From the NCBI GenBank assembly GCA_016712525.1, contig JADJQX010000007.1, forward strand, positions 2,418,001 through 2,482,000: 64,000 nucleotides of DNA, written 5' to 3'. A program made the position numbers and the translations under genes. Origin of the DNA: Myxococcales bacterium. GTDB taxonomy: Bacteria > Myxococcota_A > Polyangia > Polyangiales > Polyangiaceae. Positions 29,658 through 38,439 of the stretch are shown here, one piece after another. How positions within the stretch are numbered: the stretch's first letter is position 1; every line of letters starts with the position of its first letter. The notes beneath the pieces were generated by a model, which saw only the letters and a list, made by a program, of their open reading frames with translations, was not told the DNA's origin and did not search any database.

Positions 29658-30332
29658 TCAGGGGCGCGCGGAGGGGGTGGCTGGGGCCTGGGGCTGGGCC
29701 GAAGCGATCTCGGCGGGCGACGGGCGTGACTTGCGCTCGGCCCGGTCGCGCATGCCCTCGGCCGCCACCGCGGCGGCGTCACGGAGCTCTTCGTCGAGCA
29801 CGGCTTGCGGCACCGCCATGTTCGGGAGCACGAGCAAATCCATGCGCAAAATGGTGCGTTTGTCGTCCACCTTCGTGAGCGTGTAGAGCACGCTCGCGTT
29901 CTTCAGGTTGCCGCGGACGTAGCGGCCCTCGTGGTGCTCGACGCCCGTGCCGACACCTTGCACGGGAGAAAAGCGCATGACCTGCCAGAGCACGACGAGG
30001 CCTCCGAGCACGGGGACCTGCATGTAGACGTCGGTCTCGCCGTTCTCTTTCGCGATGATCTTGGAGCGATTGAACTTGTCCGGGGCGAGCTCGGCGTAGC
30101 CCTTGTACGAGGTCACCTCGTGCCGCACCGCCTCGATGGGCGCGGCCACGAGCACCTCGGCGCGGCCGTAGCGCTCGGCCTTCCCCGGAGGGACGACGTT
30201 CGACTTGATCGTGCGGACGCTCGCGAACCGAGCGACCTCGGAGGCGCCGTCGGCGCGGGCCGCGGCCGGGAGGGAGACGGCGGCGAGGGAGAGCGCGAGG
30301 AGCAGCACACGACCTGGCTTCGAGCTCGTCAT
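29658..30332 (-). CDS. Exported START/SRPBCC-like protein
   Basis: 224 residues. Signal peptide 1-27 (LLLALSLAAVSLPAAARA). The mature domain (about 40-190) has the order of a START/polyketide-cyclase-like fold: RAEVLVAAPIEAVRHEVTSYKGYAELAPD, VYMQVPVLGGLVVLWQVMRF, VLYTLTKVDDKRTILRMDLLVLP, then a long C-terminal helix. Such proteins bind a small hydrophobic ligand; which one is unknown. The tail is Pro/Ala-rich. It ends two bases from the convergent helical-protein gene. Confidence 0.75.
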   Translation of the reverse strand: MTSSKPGRVLLLALSLAAVSLPAAARADGASEVARFASVRTIKSNVVPPGKAERYGRAEVLVAAPIEAVRHEVTSYKGYAELAPDKFNRSKIIAKENGETDVYMQVPVLGGLVVLWQVMRFSPVQGVGTGVEHHEGRYVRGNLKNASVLYTLTKVDDKRTILRMDLLVLPNMAVPQAVLDEELRDAAAVAAEGMRDRAERKSRPSPAEIASAQPQAPATPSARP

Positions 30333-30582
30333 CGGGGGGGTACCTCGGAGGTTCGTGGGAGCGAGACGAAGTTCACTTTGCAGGCCCCGTACCAGCTGCC
30401 GCCGAGGTGCATCGTACGAAGCGAGGACCCTCGAAGTTTTCGCTTCGACCGAGAAAAGTCAAGGTTTCCAACGGGTGCATAAGGCTCGACGCACTCGCCC
30501 GCGCCTCGGCCGCGGCGCGACGAGCGCACACCGAGCGTGACGCCGAGGTCACACCTCTCTTCCGCCCTAAGGTCTTCCGCCC
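30333..30582. other. 250-base gap with one small hairpin
   Basis: This lies upstream of the START-like gene and downstream of the LamG lipoprotein, both on the minus strand. A perfect hairpin, TCGAAG (30431-30436) with CTTCGA (30443-30448) and a 6-base loop, sits in a locally AT-richer stretch. It may be an operator or terminator. No gene is seen. Confidence 0.35.
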
Positions 30583-31971
30583 TCAGGGCTCGGCCTCGAT
30601 GACGACGGAGAAGAGCTCGGGGCTCACGCGGGTCGTGAGGGCGTCGAGCGTGACCTCGTACTGCACGTACCGAGCGGGAGGCAGCGTGAGGGCGAGCGAC
30701 GACGGCGGCCCCGCGGCCCCGTCGGGATCGACGAACGCGCCTGCCCCTCCCCCGGGACCGACGAACGGCGGGTCCCCGGAGCACGCGGCGTCGGCGCAGG
30801 TGCGCACGCGGAGAGACAGGCCGACCGCGCTGCGGGTGTAGATCCCGCGGATCTCGTCGTCGCCGAGGGCGCGACGGAACGCGAGGACCTCGTCGAAATC
30901 GCCCTCGGATTGGAACGAGCCACCCGAGAGGGCCCCCACCGCGAGCTCCGAGCCAGCCGCCACGCTGAACGGCGCCACGAACGCCGCCGAGACCTCGGGG
31001 CCGTCGAGCACGCCGTCGACGAACGTGCGGAGACGAGCCTGCCCGTGCCCGCGCTTGACGACCGCGAGGTGATGCCACGCCCCGTCGTTGATCGCGGCCG
31101 CCCCGCAGTAGTTCGCGCAGTCGTCGTTCCCCTCGCGCTTTCCGCACCACGAGCCTCCGAGGCGTCCCGCGGGCCCGGCGCACGTCGCCGTCGTGGTGAC
31201 CGAGCACCCCAACCACAGGTGGGTGCGATCGGCGCCCCCCTCTTCCAGGCCGAGGTAGACGCGGTTTCCGGAGGGCGGGTTCGTCGCCGGGCACGCCTGC
31301 TGGGTCTTCACCCAGAGCGCCCAGGTCACGTCGTCCGAGGCGAGATCCAAGGCCGCCCCCGAGCCCGCAGCCACGGACACGTACGCCGAGCCGCCGTCAC
31401 GGAGAGCGCTGCCCCAAGGCCCCGCCGCATACGAGGCCCCCGAGCCCTTCGCGGTGCCGACGTGAGCCTTCCCGGAGCCGTCGGCGAGGCGCGCGCCCGC
31501 CGCGATGGACTGGCCTACGGCGCCGTCGAAATCGAGCACCACCTCCGCGCCGGTCATGTCGGCAGCGAACCTCGGGTACCCGGTCTCTCGGCCGCCGTCC
31601 CGCGGGAGGTGCTTGCGGTACGCGGCCCCCGGGACGAATCCGAGGCTCACGAAGCGCACGATGCGACCCGCGTCGTGCACGCGCGAGACGAAGCGCCCGC
31701 GGGTCCGATCGACGAGGCGCACGCGCCCCTCCAGGTACGCGGCGTCGACGAACGTTCCGCCACGGAAGTGCTCGGCGGTGTCGTCCACCAACCGAAGGCG
31801 CCCGCTTGCACCATCGGGTCCCACGCTGCCGTCGGGCCCGGCCGTGGCGGAGGGCTCGGTCACGGTCCCTCCCGCGTCGTTCCCGCTCGCTCCCGTGAAC
31901 GCGCCGGAGCACGCGACGAGGCCCGAGAGGCCGAGCCACGCCGCCACCGCACCGCTCCGGGAGATCCTCAC
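30583..31971 (-). CDS. Lipoprotein with LamG/concanavalin-like domain
   Basis: 462 residues from GTG 31971, preceded by GAAGAG. Signal and lipobox (GLSGLVAC, Cys ~20), a linker, then a beta-rich region. Residues ~205-380 are a LamG-like jelly roll with its usual closing features (DGAWHHLAVVKRG, LRTFVDGVLDG, FDEVLAFRRALGDDEIRGIYTRSAVG). The C-terminal ~75 residues repeat a short beta domain with Cys (VRTCADAACSGDPPF). Such proteins often bind carbohydrate, which is inference here. Typical of myxobacterial surface lipoproteins. Confidence 0.82.
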   Translation of the reverse strand: MRISRSGAVAAWLGLSGLVACSGAFTGASGNDAGGTVTEPSATAGPDGSVGPDGASGRLRLVDDTAEHFRGGTFVDAAYLEGRVRLVDRTRGRFVSRVHDAGRIVRFVSLGFVPGAAYRKHLPRDGGRETGYPRFAADMTGAEVVLDFDGAVGQSIAAGARLADGSGKAHVGTAKGSGASYAAGPWGSALRDGGSAYVSVAAGSGAALDLASDDVTWALWVKTQQACPATNPPSGNRVYLGLEEGGADRTHLWLGCSVTTTATCAGPAGRLGGSWCGKREGNDDCANYCGAAAINDGAWHHLAVVKRGHGQARLRTFVDGVLDGPEVSAAFVAPFSVAAGSELAVGALSGGSFQSEGDFDEVLAFRRALGDDEIRGIYTRSAVGLSLRVRTCADAACSGDPPFVGPGGGAGAFVDPDGAAGPPSSLALTLPPARYVQYEVTLDALTTRVSPELFSVVIEAEP

Positions 31972-32015
31972 GCTCTTCAGCGTGCAAGGGCCTCGTCCGC
32001 TTTGCAACCTCGACG

Positions 32016-35000
32016 TCAGCGCCCGTAACGGGCCCGACCTTCGACCGTCCACCAGTCGCGGAACTTTTGCATCACGCGCTCACGCTCGCGCTTCGGCATG
32101 TCGTCTTGGTAGCCGAACGCGTTGCGTGTGAGCTTCACGAGCTCTTCGAGCGCGGCGAGGCGGAGGCCCGAGGCGGGGTGGGCGAGGGCGTCGATGAGCC
32201 ACTCGATGCGTTGTTTGCCCTTGTTCTGCTCGAACCAGTCGGACCAGTGGGAGAGGTGGAGGCCGAAGTCTTGGCGTGACACGACGACGAGGCTCGCGCG
32301 GGCCGCAGCGGACACCTCGGGCTGCGGGTCGACGAGGCGCGGCAAGAGGTGCGGAACGGCGGCGGCGTCCCGGACCTCGCCGAGCATCTGGAGCGCGATG
32401 ACCCGGCGAACGAGCACCTGCTGTGGCTCGAGGAGGACCTTGGCGAGCACGTCGACCATGTAGGTCGGGTAGAGCTCGCCGAGCACACGGACGGCCGTAC
32501 GGGCCGCGAGCCGCACCCGGGCTTCGCCGTCGAAGAGGGCGCGCACGGCCGGCTCGATCGCCTCGACGTAGGGGAGCTCCGACAGCAGGTACGTGGCCCA
32601 GAAGCGCCGATCGGGGTGGGGATCGTCGACGAGGGTCAGGACGAACGGGAGGGCCACGCGCCGTTGCCGCGCGATGAGGCGGAGCACCGGGCCACACTCG
32701 CCCGCGCGCGGAAGGGCCCCCTCGGGGAGCGCCGACACGTCGAGGCGCACGGGCCCCGGAAAGCGCGCGAGGACCGCGGGCATCGCGTGCTGCCCGGCAT
32801 GGAGCAGGCGCGTCTCGGAGGCCTCGTCGGACGAGCGAATCACCCGGTCGACGAGCTCCATGTACTCGTTGCCCACGTCGACGATGACGCTCGGGAGCAC
32901 CTTGGGGCGATCGCTCCGCGACGGGGGGAGATGAGCGGGGACCGAGAGGCTCTGCGGCGGCTCGATCGCATCGATCAACGCCTCGGGCTCGAGCTCGTGG
33001 GTGGGCGTCGGCGCGGCGTGGTGAGGCACCTCGACGACACGCTTCGAGCTCGGCGGCGGCTCGTCGTCGTGCGGGTCCGAGCCGACCAGGCCGGCGAAGG
33101 ACTCGACCTCGGGGACACGCGCCGGCGTGGGAACGAACGGTTCCACGAGCTCGCCGCCGGGCGGTGGGGCCGCAGGTTCGGAGAGGGAGAACCCGGCCGG
33201 GGCTTCGGGCGTTTCCTCCGCGACCGGGGCCGCCCCTGCCGCGACCGGGGCCTCCTCGGCCGCGACCGGGGCCGCCTCGGCCGCGACCGGGGCCACCTCG
33301 GCCGCGACCGGAGCCGCCTCGGCCGCGACCGGAGCCGCCTCGGCCGCGACCGGGGCCGCCTCGGCCGCGACCGGGGCCGCCTCGGCCGCGACCGGGGCCG
33401 CCTCGGCCGCGACCGGAGCGAGCGCTTCGGTGGGCGCGGCACCGAGACCGAGCACACGTCCGAGCGCCGAGGCGTCCGGGCGAACGGAGGGGCGTTGGGC
33501 AGGAGCTGCTTTTTCGCCGCGCTCGCTCTGCTTCTTTCGGACGATGAGGCGCTCGAAGGCCGCACCAGCGAGCGCCGCGAACGACGTGACGTCTTTCACG
33601 GCCGCCGCCTCGACCGCCGCGTCGCCGTCGTCACCGACGAGCACGGCGACCACACGACGACGCACGACGACCGGCAAGAGACCGACGGTGGAACGGCCCT
33701 GCCGCTCGAGATCGCGGAAGAGCACGGCGTCGAGCGTGGACGGGTCGGGTCGAAGGAAGAGCGGCACCTGCGCGGCCTTGGCGCTCGCGAGCACCGAAGG
33801 CCCGTCGAGCGGGACGTTCATGCCCGCGACGACGTCGCGGAGCGCGCCGTGACCGGCCGCGTCGCGCCCCTCGGCCGCGTCGCCGTGGACGATGAAGAAC
33901 GCCGCGTACTCGAAGAATTGGCGCGAGAATTCGAAGAAGAGATCGAGGATCGTGTCGCGCTCGCTCGCCTCGTCCATCTCGCGCTTGGCGATCTCGAAGG
34001 TGAGCGGCCCCTTGCGGCGGCGCCCTGGGCGTTTGTGGGCGCGGGCTCCCGGCTCGATGAACGTCGCCGTGGACGCGTCCGCGTACGGGGCCAGCGTGGG
34101 CAGCTCTTCGGGCGCTCTTTCGGGCGCAGGCTCGCGGACGGGCGCAGGCTCGCGGACGGGCGCAGGCTCGCGGACGGGCGCAGGCTCGCGGACGGGCTCC
34201 GGCTGCCGAGGGGCCACGGTGACCGCTTCGACCCGAGGGGCCTCGGCCTCGCGTGGAGACACCGCCGGGCTCTCTTCGACCTGACGCGCCGCCGGGCTCG
34301 GTTCGACCTCGGGCGCGGCGGGCATTTCGTACGACGTGCGGCGCGTGGGCGGCGCCGAGTCGACCGCGTCGTCGGAGGGCTCGGGGGGCGCGGGGCTCGG
34401 AGACGGCTCGAGGCTCGCGGACGAGGCCCGTTCGTACGCGCGGAGCACCGCGGGCTCGACGACCGTGGCCGGCGACGGCGGAATCGAAGGCGAACGTTCG
34501 GAGAGCAGCGGGTCCGACGCTGCGGCCCGCGGGACGGCCCCCGACGCGTCGGCGCTCGCACCGAGACGCGCGAGGAGGCGCGTGTAACGGCGAAGGAGCG
34601 GCGTGCCGTAGTCGCGCGAGATCGCCTGGTAGATGCGGAAGATGGGCGCGATCCGGACGACCACGGGCCGCGACGAGGCGAACGCGAGGTCTTGTTCGAC
34701 CTCGGGACCGAGAGGCGCGCTCGCGGCGACGACGAGCGCCCCGGCCTCGATCCCCAGAGGGAAGATGCCGTGCTCGTTCGCGAGGTCGATCGGCACGAAC
34801 GCGCGCGCCTCGGGCGACGAGGCCGCGAGCTCGAAGGGCGCCGCGGCCGGCAACCCGAACGACTCGGCCAGGAGGGCGCCGAGCGGGCGCTCGTCGAGGC
34901 GCGCGACCTCGAGCAAGTTCGTCGCGAGATCGCCACCGTAGAGCACCTGGCGGGCGAGGGCCTCTTCGACGTCTCGGATGGTGGCTAGCTCGCGCTGGAC

Positions 35001-35021
35001 GAGAAGAGAGCTCAGGGACAT
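32016..35021 (-). CDS. GspE_N-like / GAF-like / HEAT fusion protein with expanded repeats
   Basis: 1001 residues from ATG 35021. Residues 1-165 read as a T2SSE_N/MshEN domain (LLVQRELATIRDVEEALARQ, LLAESFGLPAAAPFEL, FVPIDLANEHGIFPLGIEAGALVVAAS). A Pro/Glu-rich linker with four VREPAP units leads to a GAF-like domain (about 350-520: TILDLFFEFSRQFFEYAAFFIVHGD, VGLLPVVVRRRVVAVLVGD). Ten APVAAE-type heptads follow, then an acidic region and C-terminal HEAT repeats (about 790-960). There is no GspE ATPase domain, so it is not a secretion motor. The MshEN fold can bind c-di-GMP in some proteins; binding here is not shown. Confidence 0.85.
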   Translation of the reverse strand: MSLSSLLVQRELATIRDVEEALARQVLYGGDLATNLLEVARLDERPLGALLAESFGLPAAAPFELAASSPEARAFVPIDLANEHGIFPLGIEAGALVVAASAPLGPEVEQDLAFASSRPVVVRIAPIFRIYQAISRDYGTPLLRRYTRLLARLGASADASGAVPRAAASDPLLSERSPSIPPSPATVVEPAVLRAYERASSASLEPSPSPAPPEPSDDAVDSAPPTRRTSYEMPAAPEVEPSPAARQVEESPAVSPREAEAPRVEAVTVAPRQPEPVREPAPVREPAPVREPAPVREPAPERAPEELPTLAPYADASTATFIEPGARAHKRPGRRRKGPLTFEIAKREMDEASERDTILDLFFEFSRQFFEYAAFFIVHGDAAEGRDAAGHGALRDVVAGMNVPLDGPSVLASAKAAQVPLFLRPDPSTLDAVLFRDLERQGRSTVGLLPVVVRRRVVAVLVGDDGDAAVEAAAVKDVTSFAALAGAAFERLIVRKKQSERGEKAAPAQRPSVRPDASALGRVLGLGAAPTEALAPVAAEAAPVAAEAAPVAAEAAPVAAEAAPVAAEAAPVAAEVAPVAAEAAPVAAEEAPVAAGAAPVAEETPEAPAGFSLSEPAAPPPGGELVEPFVPTPARVPEVESFAGLVGSDPHDDEPPPSSKRVVEVPHHAAPTPTHELEPEALIDAIEPPQSLSVPAHLPPSRSDRPKVLPSVIVDVGNEYMELVDRVIRSSDEASETRLLHAGQHAMPAVLARFPGPVRLDVSALPEGALPRAGECGPVLRLIARQRRVALPFVLTLVDDPHPDRRFWATYLLSELPYVEAIEPAVRALFDGEARVRLAARTAVRVLGELYPTYMVDVLAKVLLEPQQVLVRRVIALQMLGEVRDAAAVPHLLPRLVDPQPEVSAAARASLVVVSRQDFGLHLSHWSDWFEQNKGKQRIEWLIDALAHPASGLRLAALEELVKLTRNAFGYQDDMPKRERERVMQKFRDWWTVEGRARYGR
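33213..33422 (-). repeat. Ten 21-nt tandem units encoding APVAAE heptads
   Basis: An uninterrupted array in the middle of the fusion gene. Each unit encodes a variant of AAPVAAE; only a few positions differ. The near identity at DNA level indicates recent expansion by slippage or unequal crossing-over, so copy number may vary between strains. Confidence 0.95.
34123..34194 (-). repeat. Four 18-nt tandem units encoding VREPAP
   Basis: Four essentially identical units in the linker before the GAF-like domain of the same gene. Together with the 21-nt array they make two independent expansions in one protein. Confidence 0.93.
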
Positions 35022-35087
35022 GGGCCGGGGGCCACGAAGCCGGCTCGACGGGGACCGCCGGCGGGAGATGGCGTAAACCTCGTTCGG

Positions 35088-35117
35088 ATCATCGCTTTGC
35101 GGGGCGCATATTGTCAA
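35088..35117 (-). promoter_or_regulatory. Sigma70-type promoter of the GspE_N/HEAT gene
   Basis: On the minus strand a perfect TTGACA (35117-35112) is followed after 18 bases by GATGAT (35093-35088, four of six matches to the -10 consensus). It lies ~65 bases before the start codon in a locally AT-rich stretch. Confidence 0.5.
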
Positions 35118-35125
35118 ATGCTAGC

Positions 35126-35155
35126 GGGCCTTCGCGAGCGGGCACGCGAAGGCCC
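35126..35155 (-). terminator. Hairpin terminator after hemD
   Basis: An 11-base perfect stem (GGGCCTTCGCG at 35126-35136 with its complement at 35145-35155), loop of eight, about 45 bases beyond the hemD stop. Only a short T-rich tail follows, so termination may be inefficient or Rho-assisted. Confidence 0.65.
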
Positions 35156-35200
35156 GAGGCCGCGGCGGCGCGACTCCGTGGCCCGAACGCCTGCGAATCG

Positions 35201-36361
35201 TCACGAGGCGCCGCGCGCGGAGAAGAGCTGCGTGAGCGCCTCGACGAGGCCCTCGGCGGTGGAGGGCCGCGCGGTCGCGTCGACCCGAAGACCCGCGGTC
35301 TCGCACGCCGCGCGTGTCACGTCTCCGATGCATACCACCGCCGTGCGCCTCGGGAGGGCGGGCGCGGCCCCGCCGAAGAGCGCGACGAGCGCCTCGACCG
35401 TGCTTGGCGAGGTGAAGGTCACCGCGTAGAAATCCCCCTGCCGGAGCCGGGCGACGAGCCCTACGACGTCGTCGGTGTGTGGCCTCTCGGTGACGTAGGC
35501 CGTGACGACGTGCACCTCGTAGCCCGCCGCGCGGAGGGCCTCGGGCACGACCTCGCGCGCCACCTTGGCCCGCGGAAAGAGGACGGCGCGGGCGCCCGAA
35601 GCCTCACCGAGCGCCGCCAGCGCCTCGGCCGCGAGCCCCTCTCCCACGTGCTCTCGCGCGACACAATCCGCAACGATTCCATGCGTTTGCAGACTCTTTG
35701 CGGTGCTCGGACCGATGGCGATCACCCTCGCGCCGCCGTACGCTCGGGCGTCGAGCTTCTCCCGGGCGAGGGCCTCGTGGAAGGCGTGGACCGCGTTCTG
35801 ACTGGAGTAGAGGACGGCCGCGTAGGCGCCGCGTGCGAGCGAGCGCGCCGCCTCGCGGAGGCCCTCGGGATCGTCGCTCGGGCCGATCGCGATGAGCGGC
35901 GACGAGACCGGACAGGCCCCGGCGTCCCTTAGTAGATCGCCGAGCTTGTCGCCCTGCGACGCCGCGCGCGTGACGAGCACCCGGACCCCGGCGAGCGGGA
36001 GGGCCTCGCGGCTCGTGGCTTCGGCTCTCGTGGCCGCGTCGAGCGAGACCGCCGGGACGACGACGATCGGGACACGACGCACCTCGAGCGCGCGCACGAG
36101 GTCGGCGGCGTCGGACACGGGATCCCCGAGCACGACCCGGCACACCCTCGCCTGCGTGGAAGAGGCCGAGACGAGCGCGTCGATCTCCACGTCGAGCGTG
36201 GGCGGAGACTCGACGAGGTGCGAACCGGACGTGTGTGCCCGTGCCGCGTCGAGCGCGGCGCGTGGCCCGAAGACGGACGTGGCGGCCCCGAGCACCCGCG
36301 ACGCGCGGCCCGTGGCGAGATCGCTCGCGCCGGGCACGAGCCCCACGAGCCGCACGGTCAC
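35201..36361 (-). CDS. hemD: Uroporphyrinogen-III synthase with an N-terminal SUMT remnant
   Basis: 386 residues from GTG 36361. HemD cyclises hydroxymethylbilane to uroporphyrinogen III. The HemD part starts near residue 130 (LAGVRVLVTRAASQGDKLGDLLRDAGA, YAAVLYSSQNAVHAF, VIAIGPSTAKSLQTHGI, YAVTFTSPSTVEALVALFG, VVCIGDVTRAACETAGL). The first ~125 residues look like a shortened uroporphyrinogen methyltransferase: VRLVGLVPGASDLATGRASRVLGAA at the glycine-loop position, LGDPVSDAADLV for the GGDP loop and PIVVVPAVS for the VPGVS strand. About half the normal length and key glycines are gone, so methylation is unlikely. Start overlaps the lipoprotein stop (GTGA). Confidence 0.85.
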   Translation of the reverse strand: MTVRLVGLVPGASDLATGRASRVLGAATSVFGPRAALDAARAHTSGSHLVESPPTLDVEIDALVSASSTQARVCRVVLGDPVSDAADLVRALEVRRVPIVVVPAVSLDAATRAEATSREALPLAGVRVLVTRAASQGDKLGDLLRDAGACPVSSPLIAIGPSDDPEGLREAARSLARGAYAAVLYSSQNAVHAFHEALAREKLDARAYGGARVIAIGPSTAKSLQTHGIVADCVAREHVGEGLAAEALAALGEASGARAVLFPRAKVAREVVPEALRAAGYEVHVVTAYVTERPHTDDVVGLVARLRQGDFYAVTFTSPSTVEALVALFGGAAPALPRRTAVVCIGDVTRAACETAGLRVDATARPSTAEGLVEALTQLFSARGAS

Positions 36362-37344
36362 GGGACGTTGGGAGCGCAGGTGGAGACGCCGGCGCCGACG
36401 ACGAGCGTGCCGAGGTTCGCCACGACGGCGGTGGAGTTGTCGCTCGGTCGGTAGCGCGTGACGCGCGACGCCTGGGACCCGTCCGGGTCGGTGAAGAGGT
36501 AGAAGTCGCCGCCCCAGTACGCGAAGGCCCAGCCGCTGCCTTGGTCGACGTCGCGGAGCTGCGTCTCGCCGACGACGCGGGCCGACTGCTTGTCGATCTC
36601 GCCGATGAAGGAGCCGACCGCGTTCTCCTTCGTGTAGAAGCCGTAGAGGCGACCGTCGCCCGTGCCGGTGAGCTCGGCGCGGTCGATCGGCGGGTTGAAG
36701 TTCGCGATGGGCGTGAGCGCGTAGTTGCCGACGGTGTCGATCGAGGCGAGGCCGCGCGTGATGGCCGAGCGGTTGTCGGCGGCGACGAAGAGGGTCTCGT
36801 CGGGGCCGAGCTCCTTCGTGGCGTACCCCATGCCAAACGTCGAGAACCCTTGCTGATTCGGGCGGAACGTCGTCTGCGTGCAGGCCGCCGTCAACGTGGA
36901 GACGCGGTAGAGGTTCCCGTCGTTGAAGAGCACCTGGGCGACGCCCGTGCGATCGACCGCCATGGAGAACGGCGTCGTCCCCTGCGGGGCGGGGCACGCG
37001 ATGCGCCCGATGAGCCGGAAGCTCGCGTCGGGTGGGTAGAACGAGAAGAGCTCGTTGTCGGTCGTGATGACGTAGACGAGCGTAGCGGCGGCGTCGGGGC
37101 AGTCGTTGCGGTCGACGTCCGGCGTGGGGCGCGCGTCGATCGGGGGGATGACGTCGGGTTGGGTGGCGCGGTCGGTGGGCGCGTCGGTCGTGGACCCATC
37201 GCGCGTGGACCCGTCGGACGTGGTGTCGGCGTACTCGTCGGCGAAGAGACCCGTGCGGCTACCGCACGCCGCGAGGCCCGCGAACGTGCCGAAGAGGGCG
37301 GCGACGATCGCGCCGAAGCGAAGGGAGTGCGTGCGAGCTCGCAT
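36358..37344 (-). CDS. Lipoprotein with propeller-like domain, paralogue A
   Basis: 328 residues. Lipobox LAAC (Cys ~27) followed by GSRTGLFADE, a Thr/Asp linker, then a domain starting DCPDAAATLVYVITTDNELFSFYP. Repeats resembling propeller blades follow (PFSMAVDRTGVAQVLFNDGNLYRVS, TFGMGYATKELGPDETLFVAAD, AELTGTGDGRLYGFYTKE). Clearly homologous along its length to the next gene upstream (37441-38439). Its stop overlaps the hemD start. Function unknown. Confidence 0.8.
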   Translation of the reverse strand: MRARTHSLRFGAIVAALFGTFAGLAACGSRTGLFADEYADTTSDGSTRDGSTTDAPTDRATQPDVIPPIDARPTPDVDRNDCPDAAATLVYVITTDNELFSFYPPDASFRLIGRIACPAPQGTTPFSMAVDRTGVAQVLFNDGNLYRVSTLTAACTQTTFRPNQQGFSTFGMGYATKELGPDETLFVAADNRSAITRGLASIDTVGNYALTPIANFNPPIDRAELTGTGDGRLYGFYTKENAVGSFIGEIDKQSARVVGETQLRDVDQGSGWAFAYWGGDFYLFTDPDGSQASRVTRYRPSDNSTAVVANLGTLVVGAGVSTCAPNVP

Positions 37345-37394
37345 GGCGACACTGTTCGCCCGAAGCCCGCCGAGAGCAAGCAGAAACTGCCTTG

Positions 37395-37409
37395 TTTTGC
37401 CGTGCAAAA
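37395..37409. promoter_or_regulatory. Palindrome TTTTGC-N3-GCAAAA, copy 2
   Basis: Perfect 6-base arms around CGT, 51 bases upstream of the start of lipoprotein paralogue A. It has the same arms and spacing as the palindrome at 23895-23909. As there, a short GC-rich hairpin (GGAGC-CGC-GCTCC on the minus strand) precedes it after the upstream gene's stop. The size is typical of a dimeric regulator's site. Confidence 0.45.
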
Positions 37410-37440
37410 GTTGACGGAGCGCGGCTCCTTCGAGCGCCCG

Positions 37441-38439
37441 TCAGAACGCCGGGGCGCAGGTCGAGACCCCCGCCCCCACGATGCGCCCGCCGAAGGATGT
37501 GGGCGTCGTGGTGGTGCCGTCGGCGAGGCGGTAGCGAGAGACCGCCGTGGAAGGGTCTCCAGGACCCGAGTTGAACATCCAGAAATCGCCGCCGTAGAAC
37601 GCGAAGGCGAAGGCGTCCGAGTCGGTGCCGACGGGCACGTCGGTGCGGGCGCGCACCTGCGCGGTGCGGATGTCGATCTCGGCGATCGAGCCGGCCGGGC
37701 TCGCCGAGCTACCCCGAGGCCAATAGGCGAAGAGTCGCCCGTCGGCCGTGCCGGTGAGCTCGGCGCGAGGGAGGCTCGGGTTGAAGGCCCCGATCACGGT
37801 GAGCCCGAACGTCGTCGTGTCGATGCGGGCGAGGCCGCGGGAGGGCTGGGGCACGCCGAAGCCCGAGCTGCCGCTCTCGGCGACGAAGAGCCTGTCGTTC
37901 GTGGGCGAGGTCGAGTCGGCCGCGAAGCCCATGCCGAACGTGGTGAAGCTCGACTGGCCCGGCCGGTAGGTGGTGGGCACACACGCGGCGGTGAGGGTGC
38001 TCACGCGGTAGAGCGCGCCATCCGTGTAGAGTACATATGCCGCGCCTTGCCGATCGACCGCCATCGAGAACGGGCTCGTCCCCGCCGGGGCGGGGCACGC
38101 GAGCGCGCCGATGCGACGGAAGCCGAGGTCGGGAGGGTAGAACGCGTAGAGCTCGTTCTCGGAGGTGACGACGTAGACGAGGGTCCCGTCGGCGTCGGGG
38201 CAATCGGTGCGGTTCACGTCCTCGGGCGGCGTGGCGTCGATCGGAGGGAGCGCGTCGAGGTCGACGGTCGGCGACGTATCGGGGATCTGCCCGTCGACGA
38301 GCACCGGGCCGTCGGGCCTCGGCGAGGACGCGTCCGTGAGGGACGGGTCTTGGCTCTCGTCTCCGAAGAGGCCCGTTCGGCTGCCGCACGCGGCCACGAG
38401 CAAGAGGACCGAGACCGTCACCGCGCGGCGAGACTTCAT
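37441..38439 (-). CDS. Lipoprotein with propeller-like domain, paralogue B
   Basis: 332 residues. Lipobox VAAC (Cys ~18), then GSRTGLFGDE, an Asp/Pro/Ser linker, and the same domain as paralogue A (DCPDADGTLVYVVTSENELYAFYP, PFSMAVDRQGAAYVLYTDGALYRVSTLTAAC, TTFGMGFAADS, AELTGTADGRLFAYWP, ending VVGAGVSTCAP-like). The pair arose by tandem duplication, then diverged considerably. Divergent from hemB. Function unknown. Confidence 0.8.
   Translation of the reverse strand: MKSRRAVTVSVLLLVAACGSRTGLFGDESQDPSLTDASSPRPDGPVLVDGQIPDTSPTVDLDALPPIDATPPEDVNRTDCPDADGTLVYVVTSENELYAFYPPDLGFRRIGALACPAPAGTSPFSMAVDRQGAAYVLYTDGALYRVSTLTAACVPTTYRPGQSSFTTFGMGFAADSTSPTNDRLFVAESGSSGFGVPQPSRGLARIDTTTFGLTVIGAFNPSLPRAELTGTADGRLFAYWPRGSSASPAGSIAEIDIRTAQVRARTDVPVGTDSDAFAFAFYGGDFWMFNSGPGDPSTAVSRYRLADGTTTTPTSFGGRIVGAGVSTCAPAF

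Noticed and set aside
32349..34988. Long antisense open frame opposite the GspE_N/HEAT gene
   Set aside because: It mirrors the repeats as low-complexity Arg/Asp/Gly text; no domain and no ribosome site.
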